Shown: in pieces, positions 9,155-16,351 of the stretch
Position numbering within the stretch: the stretch's first letter is position 1
Layout of the letters: each line of letters starts with the position of its first letter
DNA from: DUPH01 sp035449085
GTDB lineage: Bacteria > Verrucomicrobiota > Kiritimatiellia > RFP12 > UBA1067
Reading direction: 5' to 3'
Length of the DNA: 21,887 nucleotides
Assembly: GCA_035449085.1 (NCBI GenBank)
Contig: DAOTKE010000052.1
Coordinates: forward strand, 1 to 21,887
Made by a program: the position numbers and the translations under genes
The notes under the pieces: model-generated
Told to the model about the DNA's origin: nothing
Databases searched by the model: none
Seen by the model: only the letters and a program-made list of their open reading frames with translations

Positions 9155-9198
9155 AAACAAGACGTTCTTAAAAATAGAATTCTATTTTCGTGTTGTTT
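9155..9198. promoter_or_regulatory. Nested dyad in the divergent promoter region, candidate operator
   Basis: An 18-bp perfect palindrome, AAAATAGAATTCTATTTT, occupies 9171-9188. It is flanked by a 9-of-10 inverted pair, AAACAAGACG (9155-9164) and CGTGTTGTTT (9189-9198). It lies in the AT-rich gap between the outward-facing activator gene and the giant surface-protein gene, where an operator or overlapping promoters would be expected. The AT-rich TATATT at about 9137-9142 (minus strand) could be a -10 element for the surface-protein operon, but I found no good -35. No binding protein can be named from sequence alone. Confidence 0.5.
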
Positions 9199-9307
9199 TA
9201 TTATGGCAGGCTGTTTCATATTGGAGTCTGGTTATCGACGTCTGCGCAGTATGCATCTGCGCGGTATGCGACACCCCCTGCCGTTCCTAAGTCGAGATGC
9301 GCGCGAC

Positions 9308-10192
9308 ATGATCATCAAAAACTCCAGAATGCGTTATGGCGACCTGCCGAACTACCGGGCCTTCAATCTGGCCAAGATCGGTATCCCGCACATCCCCGTC
9401 TTATATTTCATCCGGCACACGCAACGGCTCGCCCCGATCGAACCGCATTGCCATAAGGGCTGTTTTGAACTGGGCCTCTGCCTGCGCGGCTCGCTGGTTC
9501 TGGAGAACAACGGAACCCGGCACAACGTGTTGGCCGGCGGCATCTTCATCAATAAACCCGAGGATGCCCACCGCCTGCTGGATTATCCCAAAGGCACCGT
9601 GCTCTACGGCATGCTGATCCGCACGGAGAGCCCCAAGCACACGCTGCTGCGCTTCACGAAAGCCGAGAGCGCGGAGATCCGCAAGCGGTTGCACGCGCTG
9701 CCCGCTCATTTCGCCGCGAACACTTCGCTGGTCAAGCACGAGTTTTCGGAACTGTTCCGGGCCTACGACTCGCTGCAGGGGCATTACCGTACGCTCTGCA
9801 TGACCGCCGCCTGCATGCGGCTGGTCACCGGCCTGCTGGAGATTTCTCGGCACGGCCCTCCGGTTTCACACTCCGACCGGATCGGCGCGATCATCGACAC
9901 CCTGCGCCGCGCGCCCGAAAAGCATTACGACATCGACTCGCTGGCGCACCAGGCCGCACTCTCGCCCTCGCACTTCATCAACCAGTTTAAGGCCGTGACC
10001 GGCTTGCCGCCCCACCATTTTATCCTGATGTGCCGCATCGACGAGGCCAAACGACGCCTGCGCGAAACCGTCCAGCCGGTCACGCGCATCGCGCAAGATT
10101 TGGGTTTCTGCTCCTCCCAACACTTTTCCTCGCATTTCAAGCGCGCGACCGGCCTGAAGCCGCTTGACTGGCGCAAGCCGTCGCGGCTCTAG
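9308..10192 (+). CDS. AraC-family transcriptional regulator
   Basis: This 294-residue regulator has an N-terminal cupin-like sensing domain at about 35-105 (PHCHKGCFELGLCLRG and an INKPEDAH segment, typical of AraC sugar-binding jelly rolls). A C-terminal pair of helix-turn-helix motifs spans about 190-290. The second helix-turn-helix carries the classic VTRIAQDLGFCSSQHFSSHFK followed by KRATGLKPLDWRK. The open frame begins at 9203, but that ATG has no ribosome site and abuts the nested dyad; 9308 gives a normal family length, though its ribosome site is weak too, so the start is uncertain. The gene is divergent from the surface protein/sialidase/aldolase run, the usual arrangement for a local activator that responds to a breakdown product of the glycan. 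Family assignment is near certain; the regulon is inferred from position. Confidence 0.9.
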   Translation: MIIKNSRMRYGDLPNYRAFNLAKIGIPHIPVLYFIRHTQRLAPIEPHCHKGCFELGLCLRGSLVLENNGTRHNVLAGGIFINKPEDAHRLLDYPKGTVLYGMLIRTESPKHTLLRFTKAESAEIRKRLHALPAHFAANTSLVKHEFSELFRAYDSLQGHYRTLCMTAACMRLVTGLLEISRHGPPVSHSDRIGAIIDTLRRAPEKHYDIDSLAHQAALSPSHFINQFKAVTGLPPHHFILMCRIDEAKRRLRETVQPVTRIAQDLGFCSSQHFSSHFKRATGLKPLDWRKPSRL

Positions 10193-10199
10193 CGTGATC

Positions 10200-10231
10200 G
10201 GCCCGCGGGGTCGCTCGCCCCCATGCGGGCC
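10200..10231 (+). terminator. GC-rich hairpin just after the AraC-family gene
   Basis: GGCCCGC (10200-10206) pairs with GCGGGCC (10225-10231), and an inner GGGG/CCCC extends the stem. It starts 8 bases after the stop codon. There is no U-tract, so if it ends transcription it is not a canonical intrinsic terminator. The rest of the gap up to 10449 shows no gene, RNA or clear promoter. Confidence 0.4.
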
Positions 10232-10449
10232 ATCATCCTCACTGATCGACCAGGCCAGATTTATGGTGGCGAGTGCGGGGACAACCACAACCGTCACGTC
10301 CTTAAGCCATTTGGCATGGAGAGTGTGGTCATAGGCGACTCCCTTTTCTTAAAACCTCTCAACCGTTCTTTTGAGGACTACCGCAGTTCCGTCTCGACCT
10401 GAACCGACCGCCCCCGGTATGCTTGGGCCATGACGAACAGGAGCAGACC

Positions 10450-11577
10450 ATGAGCGGCGCGCATCACAAAAGGACGGCTGGACTCACCGTGGCGGTGGGC
10501 ATGAGTGGCGGGGTGGATTCCGGCGTCACAGCCTGGTTACTCAAGCAACAGGGGTATAACGTCATCGGACTGACGATGAGCATCTGGGATCCCAAGCAGC
10601 CGTTCACCTCGGCCAAGCGGAGCGCCTGTTACGGGCCGGGTGAAGCCGACGATATTGCGGCGGCACAAGCGACCGCTGAACGGCTCGGCATTCCCCATCA
10701 CACCGTGACGCTGGCCGACGAGTACGACCGCCAGGTGCTGGACGCGTTCCGCAGTCAAAATCTGGCCGGGCTGACACCGAACCCCTGTGCGCTCTGTAAC
10801 CCGATCATGAAGTTCGGGCTGTTACCGGCTCGTGCCCGTGCGCTCGGCATCCCCTTCGACTTTTTCGCGACCGGGCATTATGCCCGTATCGTGCGCGATG
10901 AGACCGCCGGACGTTTCCGCCTGCTGCGCGGCGTGGACGCGTCCAAGGACCAGTCTTACTTCCTCGCGCGCCTGACGCAAACACAGTTGGCCGAGATCCT
11001 CTTCCCGCTCGGCGGCAAAACCAAGCAGGAGGTGCGCGCGCTGGCACGTGAGGCCAGACTGGATGACCTGAACGAGAAACCTGAAAGTCAGGATTTCTTC
11101 GAGGGCGACGACATCTCGATCCTCTTCAACGGTGCCGGCACCGAGCCAGGCCCGATCGTGGACACCACCGGACGCGTGCTTGGCCAGCACCGCGGCATCA
11201 TTCACTACACGGTCGGCCAGCGCGACGGCCTCGGCATCGCGGTGGGACGCAAGGTGTACGTCAAAGAGATCCGCGCCGCCACCAACACGCTGGTTGTGGA
11301 TGACCGCGAAGGCGTGCTGGCCGACGCCTGCCGGGTGGCCGACATGCAGTGGATCGCGGGCGAGCCCCCTGACGCAACACGGCCGATCACTGCCCGGTTG
11401 CGTTACCGCCACAAGGGCGTCATGTGTCGCTTCACGTGCTGCGAGGACGGTACGCTCGAATTGCGCTTCGACGAGCCGCAGTTCGCTGTGACGCCCGGCC
11501 AGATGGCGGCACTCTACGACGGCGACGACGTGTTGGGCGGCGGCTGGATCAGATGCGCCTCTTGCCACACCGCTTGA
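10450..11577 (+). CDS. mnmA: tRNA-specific 2-thiouridylase MnmA
   Basis: This 375-residue enzyme adenylates U34 of tRNA Lys, Glu and Gln and replaces the 2-oxygen with sulfur. ATP-pyrophosphatase P-loop SGGVDS is at 19-24. Other hallmarks are NPCALCN, ATGHYAR, KDQSYFL, EKPESQD and YTVGQRDGLGI. The first catalytic Cys lies in the C-A-L-C pair (113/116). The second Cys of the common D-S-x-x-I-C-F segment is missing: this protein reads ESQDFFEG. An ACYGPGE segment (Cys 60) is present instead, which I recall from a distinct MnmA subgroup that may use an iron-sulfur cluster. The start at 10450 is set by AGGAG 6 bases upstream; an earlier in-frame ATG at 10423 lacks this. The last 64 bases overlap the 3' end of the convergent thiE. 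Function is confident; the sulfur-relay mechanism is less so. Confidence 0.93.
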   Translation: MSGAHHKRTAGLTVAVGMSGGVDSGVTAWLLKQQGYNVIGLTMSIWDPKQPFTSAKRSACYGPGEADDIAAAQATAERLGIPHHTVTLADEYDRQVLDAFRSQNLAGLTPNPCALCNPIMKFGLLPARARALGIPFDFFATGHYARIVRDETAGRFRLLRGVDASKDQSYFLARLTQTQLAEILFPLGGKTKQEVRALAREARLDDLNEKPESQDFFEGDDISILFNGAGTEPGPIVDTTGRVLGQHRGIIHYTVGQRDGLGIAVGRKVYVKEIRAATNTLVVDDREGVLADACRVADMQWIAGEPPDATRPITARLRYRHKGVMCRFTCCEDGTLELRFDEPQFAVTPGQMAALYDGDDVLGGGWIRCASCHTA

Positions 11578-12188
11578 AGTCTGCGGATGGCCGTCTCAGG
11601 ATCGGTCGCCCGATTGACCGCGCGCACCACCGCAAAGGCCGTGGCGCCGTGACGCCTCACGCCCGCCAGATTTTCCGGGCCGATCCCCCCGATCGCGACG
11701 GTCGGCACAGGCGAAGCGCGGATGATCGCTCCCATCTCCTCCAGGCCGAGCACCGGATCGGGGATCGCCTTGGTCGGCGTGGCGAAGACCGGCCCCACGC
11801 CGATGTAGTCTGGCGCGCATGCGACCGCGTCTGCGGCCTGCCCGCGGTTGTGCGTGGAGAGACCAAAGATTTTTCCCGCTTCCGGCCAGCGCCGCCGTGC
11901 CTCATCCAGCGGCATGTCGTTTTGGCCCAGATGGACGCCGTCGGCATCGACCTCGCGCGCGACTTCGACATCGTCGTTGACCACGAGACGCGTGGCCGTG
12001 CCGCGCGTGATGGCGCGCAGTGTTAGGCCGACCGCAACGATCTCCTCTCGCGCCGCGCGTTTCATGCGCAACTGCAGCCATCTCACGCCGCACGCCACCG
12101 CCGCCTCGGCGCAACGCGCGTATCCCGTGACCGGATCCGTCAAAACCAGATATAACCCCTGCATTTCGATTTTGGACGTCTGCATCAT
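11514..12188 (-). CDS. thiE: Thiamine-phosphate synthase ThiE
   Basis: This 224-residue cytoplasmic TIM-barrel enzyme joins hydroxymethylpyrimidine pyrophosphate to thiazole phosphate to give thiamine phosphate. Family motifs are QLRMK (39-43), NDD (71-73), DGVHLGQ (83-89), GLSTHN (109-114), YIGVGPVFATPTK (128-140) and VAIGGI (164-169). It is the last gene of the thi operon and begins 4 bases after the thiF stop; GGAGGAGAG inside the end of thiF serves as its ribosome site. The family usually ends near the LQAVW segment, and here about 15 extra residues (ending PPPNTSSPS) are read antisense through the end of mnmA. Confidence 0.95.
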   Translation of the reverse strand: MMQTSKIEMQGLYLVLTDPVTGYARCAEAAVACGVRWLQLRMKRAAREEIVAVGLTLRAITRGTATRLVVNDDVEVAREVDADGVHLGQNDMPLDEARRRWPEAGKIFGLSTHNRGQAADAVACAPDYIGVGPVFATPTKAIPDPVLGLEEMGAIIRASPVPTVAIGGIGPENLAGVRRHGATAFAVVRAVNRATDPETAIRRLQAVWQEAHLIQPPPNTSSPS

Positions 12189-12192
12189 GCGC

Positions 12193-12942
12193 CTACTCTC
12201 CTCCGCACAGCGGACATGTCTCGCGCCGCGTCACGCGCACGGTCCGCGCGGTCATGCGCCAGGCGTCGAACACGAACAGGCGACCGATCAGCAGCGTCTC
12301 TGTTGGTGCCCCGAGCAACAGCTTGACCGCTTCAATCGCCTGCACCGATCCGATCACACCCGGCAACGCGCCCAACGGGCCGCGCGGTACGCCGCTCTCT
12401 GCCGGCGGCGGCTGTTCGAACACACAACGGTAACAGGCAGCACGACCGGGGGCCACCGTCATCGCCAGCCCCTCGAACGCGCGGATGCCGCCATGCACCG
12501 CCGGGCGTCCGGTCGCGTGGCAGAGATCCCCGATCAGGAATTTCGCATCGAAATTGTCGGTGGTGTCGATCACGACGTCATATCCTCCGACCACCTCGCG
12601 ACCGTTCTCAACGGTTAAGCGTTCTGGGATGGGCACGATGTCGACGTCGGGATTCAGCGCGCGCAGGGCTTCCGCCGCCGACGCGGCCTTGGGCCGACCG
12701 AGATCGGCAGTGCGGTGCAGAATCTGGCGCTGCAGATTGCTCAGCTCCAGCGCGTCGCTATCCATGACGCCGATCCGTCCCACGCCCGCCGCCGCCAGAT
12801 AGAAGGCCGCCGGCGATCCAAGCCCGCCCGCGCCGACCACCAGTACTCGGCCTGCAGCCAGACGCGCCTGACCGGCCCAGCCAATCTCCGGCAACGTCAG
12901 ATGCCGTGCGTAACGTGTTTGCTGAAGGGTCGTGAGTTTCAT
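12193..12942 (-). CDS. thiF: ThiF/MoeB-type sulfur-carrier adenylyltransferase
   Basis: This 249-residue E1-like enzyme activates the C-terminal Gly-Gly of ThiS as the acyl-adenylate for sulfur loading. The nucleotide-binding GAGGLG is at 37-42, and DSD/SNLQRQ (61-73) and DTTDNFDAK (126-134) are present. The zinc-binding Cys pairs are YRC (170/173) and CPLC (243/246). The Cys that normally precedes the G-V-x-G-P-L-x-G-V-I-G segment is not found; the sequence reads AESGVPRGPLGALPGVIG, so persulfide chemistry may differ. There is no rhodanese tail. It overlaps the thiH stop by 4 bases (ATGA), showing coupled translation. MoeB is an alternative name, but the operon position supports ThiF. Confidence 0.9.
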   Translation of the reverse strand: MKLTTLQQTRYARHLTLPEIGWAGQARLAAGRVLVVGAGGLGSPAAFYLAAAGVGRIGVMDSDALELSNLQRQILHRTADLGRPKAASAAEALRALNPDVDIVPIPERLTVENGREVVGGYDVVIDTTDNFDAKFLIGDLCHATGRPAVHGGIRAFEGLAMTVAPGRAACYRCVFEQPPPAESGVPRGPLGALPGVIGSVQAIEAVKLLLGAPTETLLIGRLFVFDAWRMTARTVRVTRRETCPLCGGE

Positions 12943-14093
12943 GCAGACACCTCCCCGGGCGACAGCAATACCGACCGGTATGCAGCGTCCCAGTTTTTGA
13001 AAACAGGATCTAGCCCGCGTCCGCGCAACGTGGCGCAGATATCCGTCACGTCACGGCCGTCCGATACCGCGAACTGCCCCTCATCCTCAGCATGACCGTC
13101 ATATCCGCCTACCGTCGTGCGGCTGCCCGCACTCATCCGGTTGATGCCGACTCCCGCCAAGCCATCGCGGAACGCCGGTGCTTCGCGCGTCGAGAGTACC
13201 AGCGTAGTCTCCGGCAGGCAGATGCGGAAGGCGAAAATGAGCTGCGCCAGCAGGCGGTCAGAGACCGGATGCGGAGCTTGAAATCCCCCGGACTCGGGAC
13301 GCAACCGGGGGAACGAAACGGAGAACGCCGCGCGCCAGAAACGCTGCTGCAATGCGCGGACATGACGGAAGAGCGCAAGCGCGTCGGCAAGCGGATCGGC
13401 CAGTCCCAGCAGGACGCCGAGCCCCACGCTCGCGACGCCACCGGCCAGTGCACGCGACGGGGCCTCCACCCGTGCCGCGTAATCGCGCTTGGGGCCCCAT
13501 CGATGAAAGCGCTCATAGGCCTCGGGATCGTAGGTTTCCTGGTAGAGCGTCACACCCGTACAACCTGCCTCGGCCAACGCTCGGTACTCGTCCACCGTCA
13601 TCGGGAATGCCTCGACCGTGACCTCGTGGAAAAGACGTGCCGCCATGCGGACGCCTTCGCGCAGGTAGTCGAAATCGGCACGCGGCGTACGCTCGCCCGT
13701 CAGCAGCAACACCTGCTCGAAACCCAGCCGTTTGAGCGCAGCCAGTTCGCGTTCGATCTCATCGGGTTCCAGCCGGTGGCGCACCTGGCGTCGATCGGCG
13801 GCAAAACCGCAGTAGGCGCAACCGCCAGAGCAGTAATTCGAGAGATAAAGCGGCGCGTAGAGTTGGATCGTACGGCCGAACTGGCGACGCGTCAGCGCCT
13901 GCGCCCGCTGCGCCAGGGCCTCCAGCCAGCGCGCCGGTTCCGCGCGTGCCAACGTGACGAACGCCGTTTCGTCAGGCTCTTCCGCAGACAGGGCGGCGGC
14001 GACGGCCCTCGCATCCGGCGGCGGCAGTGCCAGCCAAGGTCTCGGATCCAGTTCGGGAAGAATCACGCTGGTCGATGCGGTTGCGACATTCAC
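12939..14093 (-). CDS. thiH: 2-iminoacetate synthase ThiH (radical SAM)
   Basis: This 384-residue radical SAM lyase splits tyrosine to dehydroglycine (2-iminoacetate) and p-cresol, supplying the C2-N unit of the thiazole ring in anaerobes and facultative species. The 4Fe-4S cluster Cys triad CSGGCAYC is at 88, 92 and 95. Other ThiH hallmarks are LLLTGE, VTLYQETYD, LGVLLGL and the C-terminal SAGSRTTVGGY with a DVTDI segment. The start at 14093 overlaps the thiG stop by 4 bases. The presence of ThiH rather than the oxygen-dependent ThiO suggests an anaerobic or low-oxygen lifestyle. Confidence 0.96.
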   Translation of the reverse strand: MNVATASTSVILPELDPRPWLALPPPDARAVAAALSAEEPDETAFVTLARAEPARWLEALAQRAQALTRRQFGRTIQLYAPLYLSNYCSGGCAYCGFAADRRQVRHRLEPDEIERELAALKRLGFEQVLLLTGERTPRADFDYLREGVRMAARLFHEVTVEAFPMTVDEYRALAEAGCTGVTLYQETYDPEAYERFHRWGPKRDYAARVEAPSRALAGGVASVGLGVLLGLADPLADALALFRHVRALQQRFWRAAFSVSFPRLRPESGGFQAPHPVSDRLLAQLIFAFRICLPETTLVLSTREAPAFRDGLAGVGINRMSAGSRTTVGGYDGHAEDEGQFAVSDGRDVTDICATLRGRGLDPVFKNWDAAYRSVLLSPGEVSA

Positions 14094-14887
14094 GCGTGTG
14101 CCCCTCCCTGCAGAAAGGCGGTCAGCGGGCTGCTGGCCTGCGCCTCCGTCCCCACGGGCATCAGGCCGGCCAGCCGGGCGCGGCGGCCGGCCACCACCGC
14201 CTGAGCAAAGGCCGCGGCCATGGCTGGCGGGTCTTCCGCATCAGCCACAGCCGTATTGACCAACACCGCATCACAGCCCATCTCCAACGCGGCGGCCGCT
14301 TGCGACGGCGAACGCAGGCCTGCATCCACAATCACCGGGATCCGCGCCTCGCGTATAATGATCTTGAGCAGCTCGGCCGAGGCCAGTCCCTGGCCGCTGC
14401 CGATCGCCGCACCCAGCGGCATGACCGAGGCGCAGCCGACCTCTTCGAGGCGCTTGGCCAGAAGCGGGTCAGGCGCGATGTACGGCATGACCAGCCATCC
14501 GTCGGCCGACAACACGCGCGCGGCCTCAAAGGTTTCAATCGGGTCGGGCATCAGGTGGCGTGGGTTAGGATGGATCTCGACTTTAACCAGACGGCTGCCG
14601 CACAGTTCGCGGGCGATGCGTGCGGCCTGGATCGCCTCCTCGGCGTTACGCGCACCCGACGTGTTGGGCATCAGCGTGACATCTTTCATCCCCAGCAGCG
14701 GGGCCAGCAGCGCGTCGTTCGGACGGTCGCGATCAAACCGGCGCAGCGCTACGGTCACGATCTGAGCGCCCGAGGCGGCCACAGCGCGCGCCATGACATC
14801 GGCACTGGAGAATTTGCCTGTTCCCAGCAACAGGCGTGAGGTGTAGGCATGGCCGCCCAGCACCAGAAAGTCATCCTCGTGATTCAT
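14090..14887 (-). CDS. thiG: Thiazole synthase ThiG
   Basis: This 265-residue TIM-barrel enzyme condenses deoxyxylulose 5-phosphate, ThiS-thiocarboxylate sulfur and 2-iminoacetate to the thiazole phosphate. The Schiff-base Lys is at 102 in LVKVEIHP. Other signatures are LLGTGKF (20-26), MPNTSGARNAEEA, GSGQGL, VIVDAGLRSPSQA and VLVNTAVADAEDP. The ATG at 14887 starts the family-typical N-terminus (DDFLVLGG); the frame also runs on to 14944 with no homology. An AAGGG site lies about 12 bases upstream, rather far. It follows thiS by 62 bp and overlaps thiH by 4 bases. Confidence 0.95.
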   Translation of the reverse strand: MNHEDDFLVLGGHAYTSRLLLGTGKFSSADVMARAVAASGAQIVTVALRRFDRDRPNDALLAPLLGMKDVTLMPNTSGARNAEEAIQAARIARELCGSRLVKVEIHPNPRHLMPDPIETFEAARVLSADGWLVMPYIAPDPLLAKRLEEVGCASVMPLGAAIGSGQGLASAELLKIIIREARIPVIVDAGLRSPSQAAAALEMGCDAVLVNTAVADAEDPPAMAAAFAQAVVAGRRARLAGLMPVGTEAQASSPLTAFLQGGAHA

Positions 14888-14949
14888 GCTTTGTTGTTCC
14901 CTTGGGTTCGAGTCGAACGAAAATGCGCGACAGGGTACGGTCAAACAGA

Positions 14950-15144
14950 TCAGCCGCCGCCCGCGAAGGTCAGCAGTTCCACGCGGTCGTTCTCGGCCAG
15001 CGCAGCGGCGGCCTGTTCGGCGGCCGGCACCACGCGGTCGTTCACCACCACAGCCACACGTGCGGCAGAGGCCTGTTCGGCAATCAGTTCCGACACGGAC
15101 TGCGCCGCAGTTTCGTAAGGTTCACCATTCAGTATCACTCTCAT
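14950..15144 (-). CDS. thiS: Sulfur carrier protein ThiS
   Basis: This 64-residue ubiquitin-fold protein carries the sulfur as a C-terminal thiocarboxylate to ThiG. It starts MRVILNGEPYE and ends in the required Gly-Gly (AGGG). The ATG at 15144 has a strong GGGAGG site about 8 bases upstream; the longer open frame from 15234 would run through the riboswitch terminator and is rejected. It is the first gene of the thi operon, directly under TPP riboswitch control. Confidence 0.94.
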   Translation of the reverse strand: MRVILNGEPYETAAQSVSELIAEQASAARVAVVVNDRVVPAAEQAAAALAENDRVELLTFAGGG

Positions 15145-15170
15145 GGTCGCGTTCCTCCCGCTGGCGCCGG

Positions 15171-15209
15171 AAAACAAAAAGGGAACGCACGCCGGTCGGG
15201 TGCATTCCC
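15171..15209 (-). terminator. Intrinsic terminator of the TPP riboswitch
   Basis: On the minus transcript GGGAAUGCAC (15209-15200) pairs with GUGCGUUCCC (15190-15181), ten pairs with one G-U, around a nine-base loop, followed at once by UUUUUGUUUU. It lies between the aptamer and thiS. When the aptamer binds thiamine pyrophosphate this hairpin should form and stop transcription of thiSGHFE. Confidence 0.9.
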
Positions 15210-15217
15210 TGCTTGAG

Positions 15218-15297
15218 TCTCCCTTCGCCGGCATGATCCGGATCAGGTTCTACGGGTGTGATCTCAGCTCTCCCTTGCGGAAGAACACCCCGGCCGT
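15218..15297 (-). promoter_or_regulatory. TPP (THI-element) riboswitch aptamer
   Basis: On the minus strand the conserved thi-box series is read in order: CGGGGUGUUC, CUGAGA, ACCCGUAGAACCUGAUC, CGGAUCAUGCCGGCG and AAGGGA. This is the standard thiamine pyrophosphate aptamer (Rfam TPP class). The genes downstream are thiS-thiG-thiH-thiF-thiE, its expected targets. The conserved ends are exact to within a few bases; the outer stem boundary is approximate. Confidence 0.96.
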
Positions 15298-15389
15298 TTG
15301 TGAAAGAGCGTACGCCAGCCGTCTTCGCGTGTCAACCCCCCGTTCGAGATCGACTCCCTCCCTTCTCCCGCTCACCGCCTTTCGTCACG

Positions 15390-16295
15390 TCAAAAACTTG
15401 CGGTGAGCGACACCCCGCCGACTAGCTGGGTGCTGGCATGCGTCTCACCGTCGATATACTGGCGAGCGGAGTCGCGCAGCCGGCCGTGGAGCTGTTCGTA
15501 CACCGCCACGTACGGCGCGAGAACAATGTCATCCGTGATGCACCACTCCAGCGCGGCCGAGACCCAGACATCCTTGAAGGCATAGGCGTCAAACTCGGCG
15601 TCGTAGCGATTGCGCCGCGGATTGCCGAAGCCGATCCCACCGCCGAGCGACAGCGAAAGCGGATCGGTTTCGCGTCCGCCCGCCGCCTGCACCAGCGTGA
15701 AGGTGTGCCCGATTTCGGCGGCCAAATACATCGCGCCGTATTCATTGTCGATGTCGAACTCGACCGACAACGCAGGAGCCAGCCATAGATCGGGCAACGC
15801 GACGCCGACGTTGATGAACTGCGTGTCAGGGTTTGACTCACCCCGACTCTTTTTCACAGCCGGATGGTGTTCGTAAATATAATTGCCGAACAGTTCCACC
15901 GTCGTCGGCAGCAGCGCGCAGTCGTCGGGTGCAAAGACATGCACATAGCCAGGGCCGAATGCCAATTCCTGATACTGACCTTTGCGGTTGCCGTACCCAC
16001 CGTGCTTACGTCCCCAAGTTGTGGTGTCCAGAATCGCGCCGGCCCACAGGTTAAAGCCATGCCACTCGGCCAGTGCCTCAAGGGTCAGGATCGGGTCGCG
16101 ATTGTCGACCAATCCGTAGGTGAGCTGCCGCGAACAGAAATCGACGGCCACTTCGAAACTCGGGGCTTGTTTTGCAGGCGCGGCGAGAGACTCAACCGCA
16201 GCGCTGTCGACGGTGGCGGAGGATTCCGCCATCGCCGCCTGGATCATGCAGAGGCCGCAGTAGGCGGCACTCGTGACGATACTTTGAGCTGTCAT
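15390..16295 (-). CDS. Outer-membrane beta-barrel-like protein downstream of feoAB
   Basis: This 301-residue exported protein has a signal peptide (MTAQSIVTSAAYCGLCMIQAAMA, cleavage before ES). The mature part is made of alternating hydrophobic/polar strands (for example FNLWAGAILDTTTW, YGAMYLAAEIGHTFTLV, VWVSAALEWCITDDIVLAPYVAVYEQ) and ends in a terminal Phe (VSLTASF), the usual outer-membrane barrel signature. An RQLTYGLVDN segment sits at the barrel's start. The ATG at 16295 has AAGGA 4 bases upstream; the frame runs on upstream into feoB but without signal-peptide character. It follows feoB by 56 bp on the same strand, so it may take part in metal entry across the outer membrane, though this is inference. 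I do not recognise a named family. Confidence 0.78.
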   Translation of the reverse strand: MTAQSIVTSAAYCGLCMIQAAMAESSATVDSAAVESLAAPAKQAPSFEVAVDFCSRQLTYGLVDNRDPILTLEALAEWHGFNLWAGAILDTTTWGRKHGGYGNRKGQYQELAFGPGYVHVFAPDDCALLPTTVELFGNYIYEHHPAVKKSRGESNPDTQFINVGVALPDLWLAPALSVEFDIDNEYGAMYLAAEIGHTFTLVQAAGGRETDPLSLSLGGGIGFGNPRRNRYDAEFDAYAFKDVWVSAALEWCITDDIVLAPYVAVYEQLHGRLRDSARQYIDGETHASTQLVGGVSLTASF

Positions 16296-16351
16296 GGTTT
16301 CCTTGTTTATGTGAAGCCGGCTCCGCCCTTCGGAGTCCGGCCGAAATGTCT

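Noticed and set aside
9203..9307. Upstream start for the AraC-family regulator
   Set aside because: The ATG at 9203 abuts the nested dyad, has no ribosome site and adds residues unlike the family; it cannot be fully excluded.
13092..14204. Long plus-strand open frame of 370 codons opposite thiH
   Set aside because: It is a high-G+C antisense shadow: rich in Arg, His and Gln with no domain, and thiH on the other strand is unmistakable.
15145..15234. Longer thiS start at 15234
   Set aside because: It would translate the riboswitch terminator, and the normal ThiS start with a strong ribosome site is at 15144.
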